Below, piece after piece: positions 1-8,504 of a stretch of 64,000 nucleotides of DNA; the stretch's first letter is position 1; each line of letters starts with the position of its first letter. The DNA is from Clostridia bacterium. Its GTDB lineage: Bacteria; Bacillota; Clostridia; Oscillospirales; Acutalibacteraceae. The notes beneath the pieces were generated by a model. The model had not been told where the DNA came from. It did not search any database and worked only from the letters and a program-made list of their open reading frames with translations. The stretch covers positions 1 to 64,000 of the forward strand of contig JAFQON010000007.1 in assembly GCA_017403185.1 (NCBI GenBank), in the 5' to 3' direction. Both the position numbers and the translations under genes were made by a program.

Positions 1-99
1 GCCAAACCACTACTATTATACTTGGAGGTTTGATTATCTTTCAATCCTTTTGGGCTTGCTTTGAGCTCGCCCGTTTTGGCTTTACTGAAGTCTTTTTTG

Positions 100-118
100 C
101 CCCCGGCTGTACCGGGGG
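100..118 (+). terminator. Probable intrinsic terminator of an upstream gene
   Basis: A perfect 7-bp GC-rich stem, CCCCCGG and CCGGGGG around a 5-base loop, is followed by a short T-rich stretch. No complete gene precedes it inside the window, so it probably ends a transcript entering from the left. The 80 bases before it hold no gene I can recognise. Confidence 0.45.
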
Positions 119-145
119 TTGTCTTTTGCTTAAGCATTAACTCAG

Positions 146-172
146 AAGGCGACAGGGGATTCCTGTCGCCTT
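146..172. repeat. Perfect inverted repeat upstream of the HTH/HipA pair
   Basis: AAGGCGACAGG and CCTGTCGCCTT form an 11-bp perfect stem with a 5-base loop. It lies between the preceding terminator and the promoter at 193-221. There is no long T-run, so it may be a second terminator or a structural element. Confidence 0.4.
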
Positions 173-192
173 AAATGTTTGTGAAATGCATA

Positions 193-248
193 TTGACAAT
201 CTGGCTGGCACATAATATAATGAGTGTAAAGAAATGATTGTTTACACT
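193..248 (+). promoter_or_regulatory. Sigma-A promoter with palindromic operator
   Basis: TTGACA (193-198) and TATAAT (216-221) are both consensus and 17 bases apart. Directly downstream, AGTGTAAA (223-230) and TTTACACT (241-248) form a perfect inverted repeat that covers the expected transcription start. A dimeric repressor bound there would block initiation. By analogy with hipBA autoregulation, the likely ligand is the HTH protein encoded next, but this is inference. The ribosome binding site GAGGTGAG follows at 256-263. Confidence 0.75.
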
Positions 249-266
249 ATATTGTGAGGTGAGATT

Positions 267-827
267 ATGGCAACGGATTACCGCAAGCTTTGCATTGAAC
301 TTTTCGGAACAGATAATGTTGAAGAACTCAAAAAGATTGCAAACAAACAAAAAACAGGTCGGAAGAAAGCTTTGAATGATGCTGACATTCAGAAAATAAT
401 TGAAATGCAGCAGCAGGGAATAACAACGCAAGAGATTGCAGAAAGCTTCGGTGTCAGCCGTCAGACAATCTCAAAATATCTCAATGCATTCCCCAAGGGC
501 AACTACACGATGCGTATGAATTATATGTTCCGTCAGAAAGTCTGCACGGAAATCTACGTTGATTTCCTCAATGAAAAAATTTCAATCATCAACCGCACAA
601 ACGATATTCTCCGCCGTGCATTCGGTGTTATCGAAAATCCGACGTGGGAAGATTTTCAGTATTTCCTGCGTGAAAGATGTTTCCCCGAAGAGCGTGGCAA
701 CAAAAAAGAAATTCTGAAATATCTCGGCATTGACCATTTTGACCCGCTTCAGATTATTGAGGCTACCAAGGGCAGAATGGCAGAGGATAACCAATATATC
801 AACTTTGTCTATGAAAGCAGGTGTTGA
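267..827 (+). CDS. Helix-turn-helix DNA-binding protein, partner of HipA-like kinase
   Basis: This 186-residue protein carries a resolvase/Hin-type helix-turn-helix at about residues 38-73 (ITTQEIAESFGVSRQTISKY), preceded by a basic GRKKAL stretch. The C-terminal 110 residues match no family I can name and probably mediate dimerisation or kinase binding. The ATG at 267 follows GAGGTGAG at good distance. The stop is only three bases before the kinase start, so the two are translated together. The likely role is antitoxin/autorepressor of the pair, like HipB, although HipB has an XRE fold. It could instead be an ordinary regulator. The role is inferred; the HTH is clear. Confidence 0.7.
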   Translation: MATDYRKLCIELFGTDNVEELKKIANKQKTGRKKALNDADIQKIIEMQQQGITTQEIAESFGVSRQTISKYLNAFPKGNYTMRMNYMFRQKVCTEIYVDFLNEKISIINRTNDILRRAFGVIENPTWEDFQYFLRERCFPEERGNKKEILKYLGIDHFDPLQIIEATKGRMAEDNQYINFVYESRC

Positions 828-830
828 TTT

Positions 831-1643
831 ATGAACAACAAAACAATAACAACCAAACCTGTAAAAATGATTACGGATTCATCTTCAAAAGGCAATCAGC
901 CTAAATGGTACGGTGATGGCTTATGGTTCAAAGCTGACCATATGGGATATGAAGGCCTGAGTGAAATTGTTATCTCAAAGCTTCTTGCAAAAACAAATAT
1001 CCGTAATTTTGTAACTTATCTTCCGACCTTTATCGAATACGAAGGCAAAAAACTTGTCGGGTGTTACTCTGAGAATTTCAAGAAAGATAACGAAACAATT
1101 TACACACTCGAAAAGCTTTTCAGAGCATATACAGGTCAGTCTCTGGCAAAGGCATTGCTTGACTATCCCGAAGAGAAAGACAAAATAAAGTTCACCGTTG
1201 ATTTTATCGAAAAGCACACCAATCTTGAAAACGTTGGTGTATATTTGACGGCTATGCTTGAACTCGATGCGTTCTTCCTCAATGAGGACAGACACACAAA
1301 CAACATTGCTTTTATCAGAAACGATGACACCGAAGAATTCAGCTTATGCCCCTATTTTGATTTCGGATTTTCGCTTTTATCCGATACCAACGATTATCCG
1401 ATTGATGCGGATATTTATGAATGCATCTCAAAAGTAAAAGCAAAACCGTTTGATACAGATTTCGATTTGCAGATGGATTCAGCAGAAGAACTCTACGGAG
1501 TTCAGCTTGCAATCGGTTTTACAGAAAACGATATTGCCAATGCGGTTGATAAATGCAAAGAGTATTATGACGAAACAATCCGCAACCGTGTGAAAAACAT
1601 TCTTCGTGTAAGAAGAAATAAGTTTAAATATCTGATAAAATAA
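831..1643 (+). CDS. HipA/CtkA-like serine/threonine kinase
   Basis: This compact 270-residue protein has the motifs of HipA-fold kinases. A candidate ATP-binding lysine, Lys34, lies in WFKAD. The catalytic loop NEDRHTNN (151-158) contains Asp153 and Asn158. The metal-binding PYFDFGFSLL segment contains Asp177. It lacks the N-terminal subdomain of E. coli HipA (about 440 residues) and is closer in size to short CtkA-type kinases. Family members phosphorylate translation factors or tRNA synthetases; the target here is unknown. It starts three bases after the HTH gene and ends just before a hairpin terminator. A toxin role with the HTH protein as antitoxin is inferred from context. Confidence 0.75.
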   Translation: MNNKTITTKPVKMITDSSSKGNQPKWYGDGLWFKADHMGYEGLSEIVISKLLAKTNIRNFVTYLPTFIEYEGKKLVGCYSENFKKDNETIYTLEKLFRAYTGQSLAKALLDYPEEKDKIKFTVDFIEKHTNLENVGVYLTAMLELDAFFLNEDRHTNNIAFIRNDDTEEFSLCPYFDFGFSLLSDTNDYPIDADIYECISKVKAKPFDTDFDLQMDSAEELYGVQLAIGFTENDIANAVDKCKEYYDETIRNRVKNILRVRRNKFKYLIK

Positions 1644-1646
1644 TTA

Positions 1647-1678
1647 AAAGCCTTGCTCTTTTTGAGAGCAAGGCTTTT
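1647..1678. terminator. Bidirectional intrinsic terminator
   Basis: A long stem (AAAAGCCTTGCTC paired with GAGCAAGGCTTTT) has A- and T-rich flanks on both sides. It lies between the convergent HipA-like kinase and the GHKL ATPase gene and can end both transcripts. Confidence 0.85.
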
Positions 1679-1697
1679 ACTGTGTGAATAATTTAAG

Positions 1698-3698
1698 TCA
1701 GGACATTTCTTTTGGAGCTACTGCAGTATTTGTTTCTTGTGCACTTACAATTTCATTAGCTGTTTGTGCTTCGGTTTGTAGTTTGTCTCGCTCCATTTCT
1801 AAAATTTTTGTTAAATGGTTATATCTTAATTCGAAATCTGCAAACACTTCACTCCATGTTTTAACATAGATTTTATAATTATTCACCTTAAACACTAATG
1901 ATTTTTCTCCGTGATGTTCGTTGTTTTTCAGTTCGTTATCCATATAACCATTGCTGTTAAATTTGTTGCCGACAAGATAGAATTCCCACGTCATATTAGG
2001 TGCATTAAACTGATCAACGCTTAAGATAACATTCATATACTTTTTGATCTGGCTTAACTGAGTTTCACCTAAAGAAACTTTTGGGTGCTTTAATTCAACT
2101 ACAATGTTATTAATTTTTCCGTTGGTAAAATCTTGTCTAACAGCAAAAATGTCCATTTGCTTTAATTTGTCAGGGTGATCTACACCGTCTTCTTCATACT
2201 CTTTATGCAGGTGATGCACATATCGCCTGAGAGCTTCGGAAAAATTAGGTTCAGCAGCAGTAACTAAATTGTATTGTTCTCCAAATAACCAATAATGTTT
2301 TTCTATCATTTTTTGAATATGATCAACTTCATTGGCTGCGAGTTCTTCTTCAAAAACCAGTCGTTTCAAATCATTAACGGCCTTATATCTGTCAGATAAA
2401 AGTTTAATGGTTTTAGTTATATTGGACAGTCGTGTGTATTTTAACATATCAGAGAGATCTTCTCTTTCTGTTTCATTCATATCCAATATTTCTTGAAGAA
2501 TGTTGAACAATGAGTCTATTTCTCCTGTTTGAACAATTAAATCAAGCAATCTAATAAATGTTTTCTTTTGTTCTTTGTTCATTGTTGAAGAAAACATTTT
2601 TGGTTGTACAATATATAGACAACCTATCATTTCTTCTATTTGAGATTTTCTGAATTCATCAAGAGGATTTCCTTCTCTGAAGTTCGGAAATGCTTCTAAC
2701 ACTTCTAATGATTCCACAACTTTTGAAACATGTTGTTTTAAAAATGGTTTTCTGATATCTAAAAGAATTTTATTAACTTCTTTTAAGCAGTATCTGAACT
2801 CATCACTTTGCTTGGTTTTAAGTGTCGGTCCAACAAGTGTAACTTGTTCAGGAAGCTCAGAAAAGCTGAAATTATCAAATAGATTACTTTTAATAAAGAC
2901 ACTATGATAAAAGCTGTCACCTTTGTTGTTAAAAGTAGTGTTTTCTTTTGCTATTTCTTCTCCGCTCGTTTTCAAATAGTAATATTTTGAATATTCAGCA
3001 AGCTTACTACTCCAGCAAACAAATGATGCATCAAAAGAAAATGATGTGTTTTCTATTTCAAATTTATGATCTTTTCTTTCGATAACTAAGTGTTCATAAG
3101 AAAGAGCTTCTCCGTTAACAAATATTTTGTAACCGTCATTTTTGTGTAACTCTAAATACCAACAAAACTCTTTAGCTAAAGACTGTTTGATAGACTCTAT
3201 TGAAAGTTCAGGATCATTTACATTATAGAATGAAACTTTTGTTCCGGTAGTGGTGTCTACTTCTGTTTCTTCAGATGCTTCATACGTATCGAGACTATCA
3301 GACATGGCTGTAATTTTATATTGATAATTCTTTCCTTCTTTTTCGTAAACCGTAACCCATTCCGCCATTGTTGCAAAAGTAAAAAAAGTTAATCTGCCGA
3401 CACCGTTTTTACCATGGGTTGCAGAATGTTTGATTTCGGGATCATAAACTTTTTCTGACTGAAAGAAGGGTTTGAATTTAGCTTTTAACAAATGGTTTTC
3501 AATTCCGTGTCCGTTATCAGCAACTGAAATCTCATATATTTTTTCTAATTCATTTATTGATGCGCTAATATATACTTGGGTAGCTTTAGCATCAAAACCG
3601 TTCCATATATATTCTGAAATTGATTTTAAAGATTTATATTTTCTAAGTGAGTTTTTTATGCCATTGGAAGTTATTTGAATATTGTCATATAATTTCAC
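1698..3698 (-). CDS. GHKL ATPase with C-terminal PD-(D/E)XK-like domain
   Basis: This 666-residue protein starts with GTG after AAGGTG. The N-terminal Bergerat fold shows an N box around EYIWNGFDAKA (29-39), DNGHGI (61-66), GKNGVGR (96-102) and a GTKVSF motif near residue 150, as in MutL/Hsp90/MORC ATPases. A helical middle follows. The C-terminal 170 residues resemble a restriction-like nuclease: EKHYWLFG, then Asp516 (MDIF) and Glu535-x-Lys537 (ELK), the PD-(D/E)XK pattern, similar to Shedu/DUF4263-type domains. The gene stands alone with its own promoter in the AT-rich island. The likely role is ATP-gated DNA cleavage in phage defence, which is inference. The ATPase fold is certain; the nuclease call is moderate. 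Confidence 0.75.
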   Translation of the reverse strand: MKLYDNIQITSNGIKNSLRKYKSLKSISEYIWNGFDAKATQVYISASINELEKIYEISVADNGHGIENHLLKAKFKPFFQSEKVYDPEIKHSATHGKNGVGRLTFFTFATMAEWVTVYEKEGKNYQYKITAMSDSLDTYEASEETEVDTTTGTKVSFYNVNDPELSIESIKQSLAKEFCWYLELHKNDGYKIFVNGEALSYEHLVIERKDHKFEIENTSFSFDASFVCWSSKLAEYSKYYYLKTSGEEIAKENTTFNNKGDSFYHSVFIKSNLFDNFSFSELPEQVTLVGPTLKTKQSDEFRYCLKEVNKILLDIRKPFLKQHVSKVVESLEVLEAFPNFREGNPLDEFRKSQIEEMIGCLYIVQPKMFSSTMNKEQKKTFIRLLDLIVQTGEIDSLFNILQEILDMNETEREDLSDMLKYTRLSNITKTIKLLSDRYKAVNDLKRLVFEEELAANEVDHIQKMIEKHYWLFGEQYNLVTAAEPNFSEALRRYVHHLHKEYEEDGVDHPDKLKQMDIFAVRQDFTNGKINNIVVELKHPKVSLGETQLSQIKKYMNVILSVDQFNAPNMTWEFYLVGNKFNSNGYMDNELKNNEHHGEKSLVFKVNNYKIYVKTWSEVFADFELRYNHLTKILEMERDKLQTEAQTANEIVSAQETNTAVAPKEMS

Positions 3699-3738
3699 CA
3701 GAACACCTTCTCAAATATTAATATAATTTAGTTTAATT

Positions 3739-3767
3739 ATTATATCACAAAACAAAACTTGTTTCAA
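3739..3767 (-). promoter_or_regulatory. Promoter of the GHKL ATPase gene
   Basis: Read on the minus strand, TTGAAA (3767-3762) and TATAAT (3744-3739) are separated by 17 bases and lie about 40 bases before the GTG start at 3698. Confidence 0.65.
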
Positions 3768-3844
3768 CATAAAGGATAATTGTAAAAATCAATCTCATAA
3801 AAAAATTTGAGCGAGAATTATAATGTTTATCGGATAAAACAATT

Positions 3845-3881
3845 AAAAGCTTTGTTCCTAAAATAAAAGAACAAAGCTTTT
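3845..3881. terminator. Terminator of the toxin-antitoxin-chaperone operon
   Basis: AAAAGCTTTGTTC pairs with GAACAAAGCTTTT as a perfect 13-bp stem. It lies 22 bases beyond the stop of the SecB-like gene and separates this operon from the GHKL gene. Confidence 0.8.
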
Positions 3882-3902
3882 GATTATGTAAAGATTTAGC
3901 AA

Positions 3903-4319
3903 TTAAACTTCGTCGAGTTTTTCCAACATTTTCACGATATTTACTGTTGGTAAAACAAGGGGTGTCTTATTAGCGTTTAAAGTCAACATAGAAATTGTAG
4001 AACGAAGATAAGGAAAAAGAATTGCAACTGAGTTTTTGTTTACAAGTGTATCATAATTCGAATCGGAACATTCGACTTCAAAATTGCCTGTTATAATTAC
4101 CTCCAAAGAAAACGGAAAAGGATTTTCTTCTGTTGGTTCAATTTTACATCCCAAAACAACACTGAATTTTTTATCGTCTTCAAATTTTATTTCACTCATT
4201 AATTCAGGCATAACATTATATGAATTGTTTGTGGATTCTTTATTTTCAAAAAACAAATGGTTAACAGTATAACCTTTAAACTGCAGACTTGAATTCATAT
4301 TGACGTTGTTGTTCTTCAT
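3903..4319 (-). CDS. SecB-like chaperone of a toxin-antitoxin-chaperone module
   Basis: I chose the ATG at 4319 over a longer frame because GGAGG (4332-4328) lies eight bases upstream. This gives 138 residues, the usual SecB size. The C-terminal half carries the SecB signature LFPYLRSTIS (101-110) followed by PLVLPTVNI (120-128). The gene overlaps the end of the antitoxin gene by 44 bases, so translation is coupled. Clostridia normally lack the export chaperone SecB. Together with the upstream MqsR/MqsA-like pair this indicates a TAC chaperone that folds and stabilises the antitoxin. The family assignment is strong; the antitoxin dependence is by analogy with studied TAC systems. Confidence 0.82.
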   Translation of the reverse strand: MKNNNVNMNSSLQFKGYTVNHLFFENKESTNNSYNVMPELMSEIKFEDDKKFSVVLGCKIEPTEENPFPFSLEVIITGNFEVECSDSNYDTLVNKNSVAILFPYLRSTISMLTLNANKTPLVLPTVNIVKMLEKLDEV

Positions 4320-4845
4320 ATGTGAATCCTCCAAAAAATAAATCTTTAATTCCATATGCTGTTGCATTTTGGTTGTTAAATAATAATTTTACTTCTCGTC
4401 CTGAAAGAATTTCCTCGATTTTTGCAATTTCCTCTGGTCTTAAAATGCTTTTCTGTTTTTCAAACAAAACTTTAAAATTATTAATGTTTTTTGCAAGAAG
4501 TATCAAATTGTTTTGAGCTGTATCTTGAATTGAACCATTTTCATATCTTGTAATTGTTTTTTCGCCAAGACCAAGAATTCTTGAAAAGGTGGATTGAGAA
4601 ATATTATAGTTTTCACGGATGAACTTGATATCACTTGATGTTAACAAGCCATGATTTTTCTTGTAAAGCTCATATGCTTTTATTAGATTGTTATTGTCCA
4701 ATTCTTCATTCCAAACTTTGGCATTGCAATTTTTGCAATAAGTTACCTCAGATTCAATTTCAATATCTTCTCCTCTGACAACAATTGTTTCGTGTTCTTT
4801 TTTTGTTTCAAAGTTGGTGTCATTATAGCAGTTTAGACAAATCAT
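4276..4845 (-). CDS. MqsA-like antitoxin, zinc finger plus XRE domain
   Basis: This 189-residue protein has the MqsA architecture. An N-terminal zinc-binding domain has Cys3-x2-Cys6 and Cys37-x2-Cys40. A central XRE helix-turn-helix at about 72-110 contains NISQSTFSRILGLGEKTITRY. The C-terminal extension of some 75 residues is longer than E. coli MqsA (131 residues). It could be the chaperone-addiction segment seen in TAC antitoxins, which makes folding depend on the SecB-like partner. The start at 4845 follows GGAGGG. It lies 18 bases after the toxin stop and overlaps the chaperone gene. It probably binds the toxin through the N domain and the operator palindrome at 5221-5234 through the HTH. 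Confidence 0.85.
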   Translation of the reverse strand: MICLNCYNDTNFETKKEHETIVVRGEDIEIESEVTYCKNCNAKVWNEELDNNNLIKAYELYKKNHGLLTSSDIKFIRENYNISQSTFSRILGLGEKTITRYENGSIQDTAQNNLILLAKNINNFKVLFEKQKSILRPEEIAKIEEILSGREVKLLFNNQNATAYGIKDLFFGGFTYEEQQRQYEFKSAV

Positions 4846-4863
4846 AAAATCCCTCCTTAAAAA

Positions 4864-5196
4864 TTATGGTTCATCAATATGAAAACTAAGTACCAAAAGG
4901 CTTTTGTTATTTTGATATAAAATTTTAAGTTTTATGTATATGGTTTCACCCATCATCCCTTTTTTAAATACCCAAAGATGATCATGTTGAGGAAAATCAC
5001 GATCGATTTCAGGGCCCTTAATATAGTTTGAAAACGATAATTCGTTAATCTCGTCAATAGCATCTTTCCATGTTATTCCAAGCTGTGCTAAAGTGTTAAG
5101 GTTTTTATCGCGATCAATAGGCGTATAATTTTTCTGCCTTATTGCATTTTTTACATCGCTTAAAAAAAGATCCACATCCCGTTTTGCACTCCTCAT
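4864..5196 (-). CDS. MqsR-like mRNA interferase toxin
   Basis: This 110-residue protein aligns by eye with MqsR-type RelE-fold toxins. It has an N-terminal helix with basic residues, the LGITWKDAIDEINELS segment, a GPEIDRDFP loop, HLWVFKK, an IYIKLKI strand and a C-terminal LLVLSFHIDEP. MqsR cleaves mRNA at GC-containing sites without ribosomes in E. coli; the specificity here is unknown. It is first in the operon toxin-antitoxin-chaperone, the order used by mqsRA and unlike most type II modules. The ribosome binding site is weak (GGGTGGG, six bases before ATG), which may keep toxin output below antitoxin output. Confidence 0.78.
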   Translation of the reverse strand: MRSAKRDVDLFLSDVKNAIRQKNYTPIDRDKNLNTLAQLGITWKDAIDEINELSFSNYIKGPEIDRDFPQHDHLWVFKKGMMGETIYIKLKILYQNNKSLLVLSFHIDEP

Positions 5197-5220
5197 ATAA
5201 TCCCACCCTTCAAATGATAG

Positions 5221-5261
5221 GTATCATATGATACTTTAGCAACTTTTTTCGATTTTGTCAA
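5221..5261 (-). promoter_or_regulatory. TAC operon promoter with 14-bp palindromic operator
   Basis: On the minus strand, TTGACA (5261-5256) and TAAAGT (5238-5233) are 17 bases apart. The perfect palindrome GTATCATATGATAC (5221-5234) touches the -10 box and the start site. This is where an MqsA-type repressor would act. The palindrome sequence differs from that of E. coli mqsRA. Confidence 0.7.
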
Positions 5262-5307
5262 GTAGGTAAACATATTATTGCACCTCTTTGTTTAAATAAT
5301 TCAAGCT

Positions 5308-7431
5308 TTAAACATTATTCTTTTTTGAAAGCCATTCAGAAAAAAGTTTATATATTTTATCAAGTTGTAAAATGTTAGAAGTAATTAAACCACCCCAACT
5401 TATTCCAAGAGCACTCATTTTATCTATATTAACCTTATATAAATGTGCTTCTCTAAATACAACTTCGTTTTCTTTTAAAAATTCAAAAATATTATTTTTA
5501 AGATAATCATCTCCGACGACAACAAAATCAATTTTTTCAGCATCTCTTGCAGGCATATCTTTTCCGTGTGTTCTAAAGCTGGACATGATTTTCCTTAAAG
5601 AATGAATAAAAATGTAAATATCGATTTTTGATGTGTCATTCGAATTATATTTAAAACGATTAAATTTCGGAAATTCATAAATGTTGGGGACATCAATTTT
5701 TATTTCGCCAGAATTGTTAAATGAGATGTTTAATGGAGGTGATTTTAAGGCTTTTATACTTGAAGAGCATTGTATGGTAGTGATACTTGGAGAAAAAGCG
5801 TTAATTAATAAATTTTTTGAATTAATAAGAAGATTGTTGCAAGCGATTGAAGAATCCGTAATTTGTGTGTTACCTTTTCCTCCAATTTTAATATCATTAT
5901 CAATGTTTATTGACATATTATTAATAGAATCAAAAATAAACATATTATCTATTACACTTACATTCATACAAACTGTATCGATAAGGTCCTTCCCTTTAAA
6001 CATTCTAAATGTGGCAACAGTTTCGTTTGAATCTTGACTAATGTCTATGTAAATTTGATGACCAGAACTGATTTTTGATTTGTATGCTTCTAATAAATAA
6101 GAAAAATGCTTACTTTTTATTGTTTTATTGTTTAGATCTATGTAATGATTCCAGAAAAGTTGAGAAGGGAAATGAGATGTTGAGCTTTCTGATTGGTAAT
6201 ATAATTCTGCGCTGTCTTCATATTCATCATCAAGAATTATTCTTGCCAAACAGTAATCCCTAAACGCTGGTCCTGCAAAATCTATATTAGTCTCCGTTTC
6301 GTTAGTACAAAACATTTGTACAAAAGGATGCTGTGGAATAAATAGAGCAATTGTTTCCTCATAGTCATCGACTAAATAATCCGGCAAAGAAGCCAACTGA
6401 TAGTCTTTATATGAAATTTCTCCTAAAATGATATAGTTTATTATTCTGACTAATTGCTCCTTAGCACTATAAATCTCTGACCACTTATTTATTTTGTTTT
6501 TATCACTATTAATTCTTTCTTTAAACGCAGAAACAAATTTATTCTGTTCTCGTTCAAGAAGATTTTCCATTATTGTTTTAATTAAAGAAATTTCGTCAGA
6601 TTTTTCTTGCAAATTGCTTATAAGGCGTGCAGTATTAGAGATTTCGGTAATGTGTGTTGCAATTGCCTCCAAAACAGGTGCATAGCCCAAGAACTTATTT
6701 AATGTTTCTTTGTCACTAATTAATGCTTTTACTTGCATAAAATATCCATCAACGCAATCCACGATAGCTTTAGTTAATTCTTTTCTTTTTTCAGCAGTTC
6801 TTAAAACAAAATCTCTTGCGTTGGTTTCAGGAAAGTAGTCGATTTCTAAATGCTTAAACGGAATTTCATTTGCAGTAAAAAATGTTGCTATGTTCTGTGC
6901 GGTTTCTGTTCTTGAAAGTAGAACAATAGAGCAACAGATTGAATCTTCTAAAAACTCATTTGCTTCGTAAAGAAAAGTCTCAATATTTTTTCTACCTGAA
7001 ATTATTTCCGCCTCGTCAAAAGCATCAATTATTAAAGTTGATTTACCAAGTTTTAGTTTTTGGGCATACTCCGAAATTTTTGATGCACCTAAAGCTTTGT
7101 AAAGTGTTCCTTGGAACGTTCCATCTCCTATGTGTAAATCAGCTAAATTCCAGTAAAGTGCTTTTTTGATATATGCCAAATACTTTCCGAATGCGCTTTT
7201 GCCTGTTGCTCCGGGAGCAGAAACAATAACAAATTTAGGGTTAAGTTTTATATCGATTTGTTTAAAATTTGTACCAATATAAAACGGAGCTTCGTTAATC
7301 TGTTTTACAGACTTGTGAGCTGAATCCAAAAGTTTTACAGGAGAATCTCCTTTTATGTCAGTTAACACTCTTTCTAATGTCATAAAAACAATCCTTTTCT
7401 TTTCTAATAAATAATTGTGAATATTGTACAT
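5308..7431 (-). CDS. STAND/NACHT-like P-loop NTPase
   Basis: This 707-residue protein starts at 7431, seven bases after GGAGG. Walker A is GATGKS (74-79) and Walker B is LIIDAFDEAE (133-142), followed by VLLSRTE, a sensor-like segment near 175. The DAFDEAE form and a later FAGPAFRDYCLARI segment resemble NACHT/STAND NTPases, where a winged-helix follows the ATPase. The C-terminal 250 residues lack recognisable LRR, WD40 or TPR units. A beta-rich stretch with repeated Asn/Ser/Ile may be a sensor. It is the last gene after the MurF-like ligase and the two-TM protein, 116 bases downstream. STAND proteins in such islands often sense phage proteins; that role is inferred. Confidence 0.7.
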   Translation of the reverse strand: MYNIHNYLLEKKRIVFMTLERVLTDIKGDSPVKLLDSAHKSVKQINEAPFYIGTNFKQIDIKLNPKFVIVSAPGATGKSAFGKYLAYIKKALYWNLADLHIGDGTFQGTLYKALGASKISEYAQKLKLGKSTLIIDAFDEAEIISGRKNIETFLYEANEFLEDSICCSIVLLSRTETAQNIATFFTANEIPFKHLEIDYFPETNARDFVLRTAEKRKELTKAIVDCVDGYFMQVKALISDKETLNKFLGYAPVLEAIATHITEISNTARLISNLQEKSDEISLIKTIMENLLEREQNKFVSAFKERINSDKNKINKWSEIYSAKEQLVRIINYIILGEISYKDYQLASLPDYLVDDYEETIALFIPQHPFVQMFCTNETETNIDFAGPAFRDYCLARIILDDEYEDSAELYYQSESSTSHFPSQLFWNHYIDLNNKTIKSKHFSYLLEAYKSKISSGHQIYIDISQDSNETVATFRMFKGKDLIDTVCMNVSVIDNMFIFDSINNMSINIDNDIKIGGKGNTQITDSSIACNNLLINSKNLLINAFSPSITTIQCSSSIKALKSPPLNISFNNSGEIKIDVPNIYEFPKFNRFKYNSNDTSKIDIYIFIHSLRKIMSSFRTHGKDMPARDAEKIDFVVVGDDYLKNNIFEFLKENEVVFREAHLYKVNIDKMSALGISWGGLITSNILQLDKIYKLFSEWLSKKNNV

Positions 7432-7547
7432 TTGTATTCCTCCAGTAAATTCTATAATCTGATTTAATAATACTATACATTATTTGCAGATATAGACGAA
7501 AACTGAAAGGATATGTTATATCAATGTTGTGTGCAGGAACTGTGAAT

Positions 7548-8495
7548 CTAATCTTCGCTATTTGTAATAATTTTCACATAGTATATTTTGTTTTGTTCTG
7601 ATAATGCTTTCTCAAAAATAAAAGCTTGAGAATCATTATCATACTCAAATTTACCATCAACAAAATGTTCGTTTGTTTTTGGGTTAAGTGAATTTAATGA
7701 TACTACCGAGTTTTTAGTTAAAATTTGTCCATCTGTACGAACAATAATATTTAATTTTTGTATGTTTTCAGCAAAATTTTTGGGGTCAATTAACAAAAAG
7801 TCAAAAGTAGGATTAAAACACTGGGGCCAACAGTATTTAAGTTTTATTTTAAATTCATTGTTTGGCGATATGGGCGTTGTAAATTCCATTTTTAAAAGAT
7901 GAAAAGTAGCAGAACTAAACTTTGGTACATCTTCAACGTTCATTTTGTTTCTGTCAGCACAAAGTTTATTTATTGCAAGATCGCATTTTTTGAGATTTTC
8001 ACAACAAGAGTTGTTTTCTTTACAAGAGAAAGCTTCGATTTTTAAGTGTTTAAAATCGGTACTACTGTCTCCTCCAATTCGTTGATATATTTTGTCTAAA
8101 TTTTCATTGGAAATATTTATACCTTCATGTATCCACAAAACCTCTAAATCATTATGTCTTTTTTTCTTAATCTCATTAATAAGACGTATATCTAAGGTTA
8201 ATCTATTTAGTTTGCATTTATTGTTTTTATATTCATCCGGTATATCTTTTGAAATATAGTTCACTATTCCATACAAAGGATAGTTTGAATTAAGTGTTGC
8301 TTTATAAAATTTCAGTTCTGAATTTGTTTTTTTATACTTTAATCTAAAGTAGACAACAAAAGAGACCAACAGTGCTATCACAAAAATAGCTAAAATATGT
8401 ATCGTTTTACCATTTATATAGGAAAATATACTTAATAATATAGCTAAAGTCCAGTCAATAATATGATATATAAAATCTATGCTTTTATTGTTCAT
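7548..8495 (-). CDS. Two-TM membrane protein of unknown function
   Basis: I do not recognise this 315-residue protein. Two hydrophobic segments near residues 13-47 (around WTLAILLSIFSY and ILAIFVIALLVSF) form a membrane hairpin. A soluble domain of about 260 residues follows. It contains a cysteine-rich stretch near 158-176 (Cys-x5-Cys-Cys-x4-Cys) and a beta-rich C-terminus. The gene lies nine bases after the MurF-like gene and upstream of the STAND NTPase on the same strand, so it belongs to that operon. A membrane-anchored effector or scaffold would fit, but only the topology is visible. Confidence 0.6.
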   Translation of the reverse strand: MNNKSIDFIYHIIDWTLAILLSIFSYINGKTIHILAIFVIALLVSFVVYFRLKYKKTNSELKFYKATLNSNYPLYGIVNYISKDIPDEYKNNKCKLNRLTLDIRLINEIKKKRHNDLEVLWIHEGINISNENLDKIYQRIGGDSSTDFKHLKIEAFSCKENNSCCENLKKCDLAINKLCADRNKMNVEDVPKFSSATFHLLKMEFTTPISPNNEFKIKLKYCWPQCFNPTFDFLLIDPKNFAENIQKLNIIVRTDGQILTKNSVVSLNSLNPKTNEHFVDGKFEYDNDSQAFIFEKALSEQNKIYYVKIITNSED

Positions 8496-8504
8496 ATTTT
8501 CACC

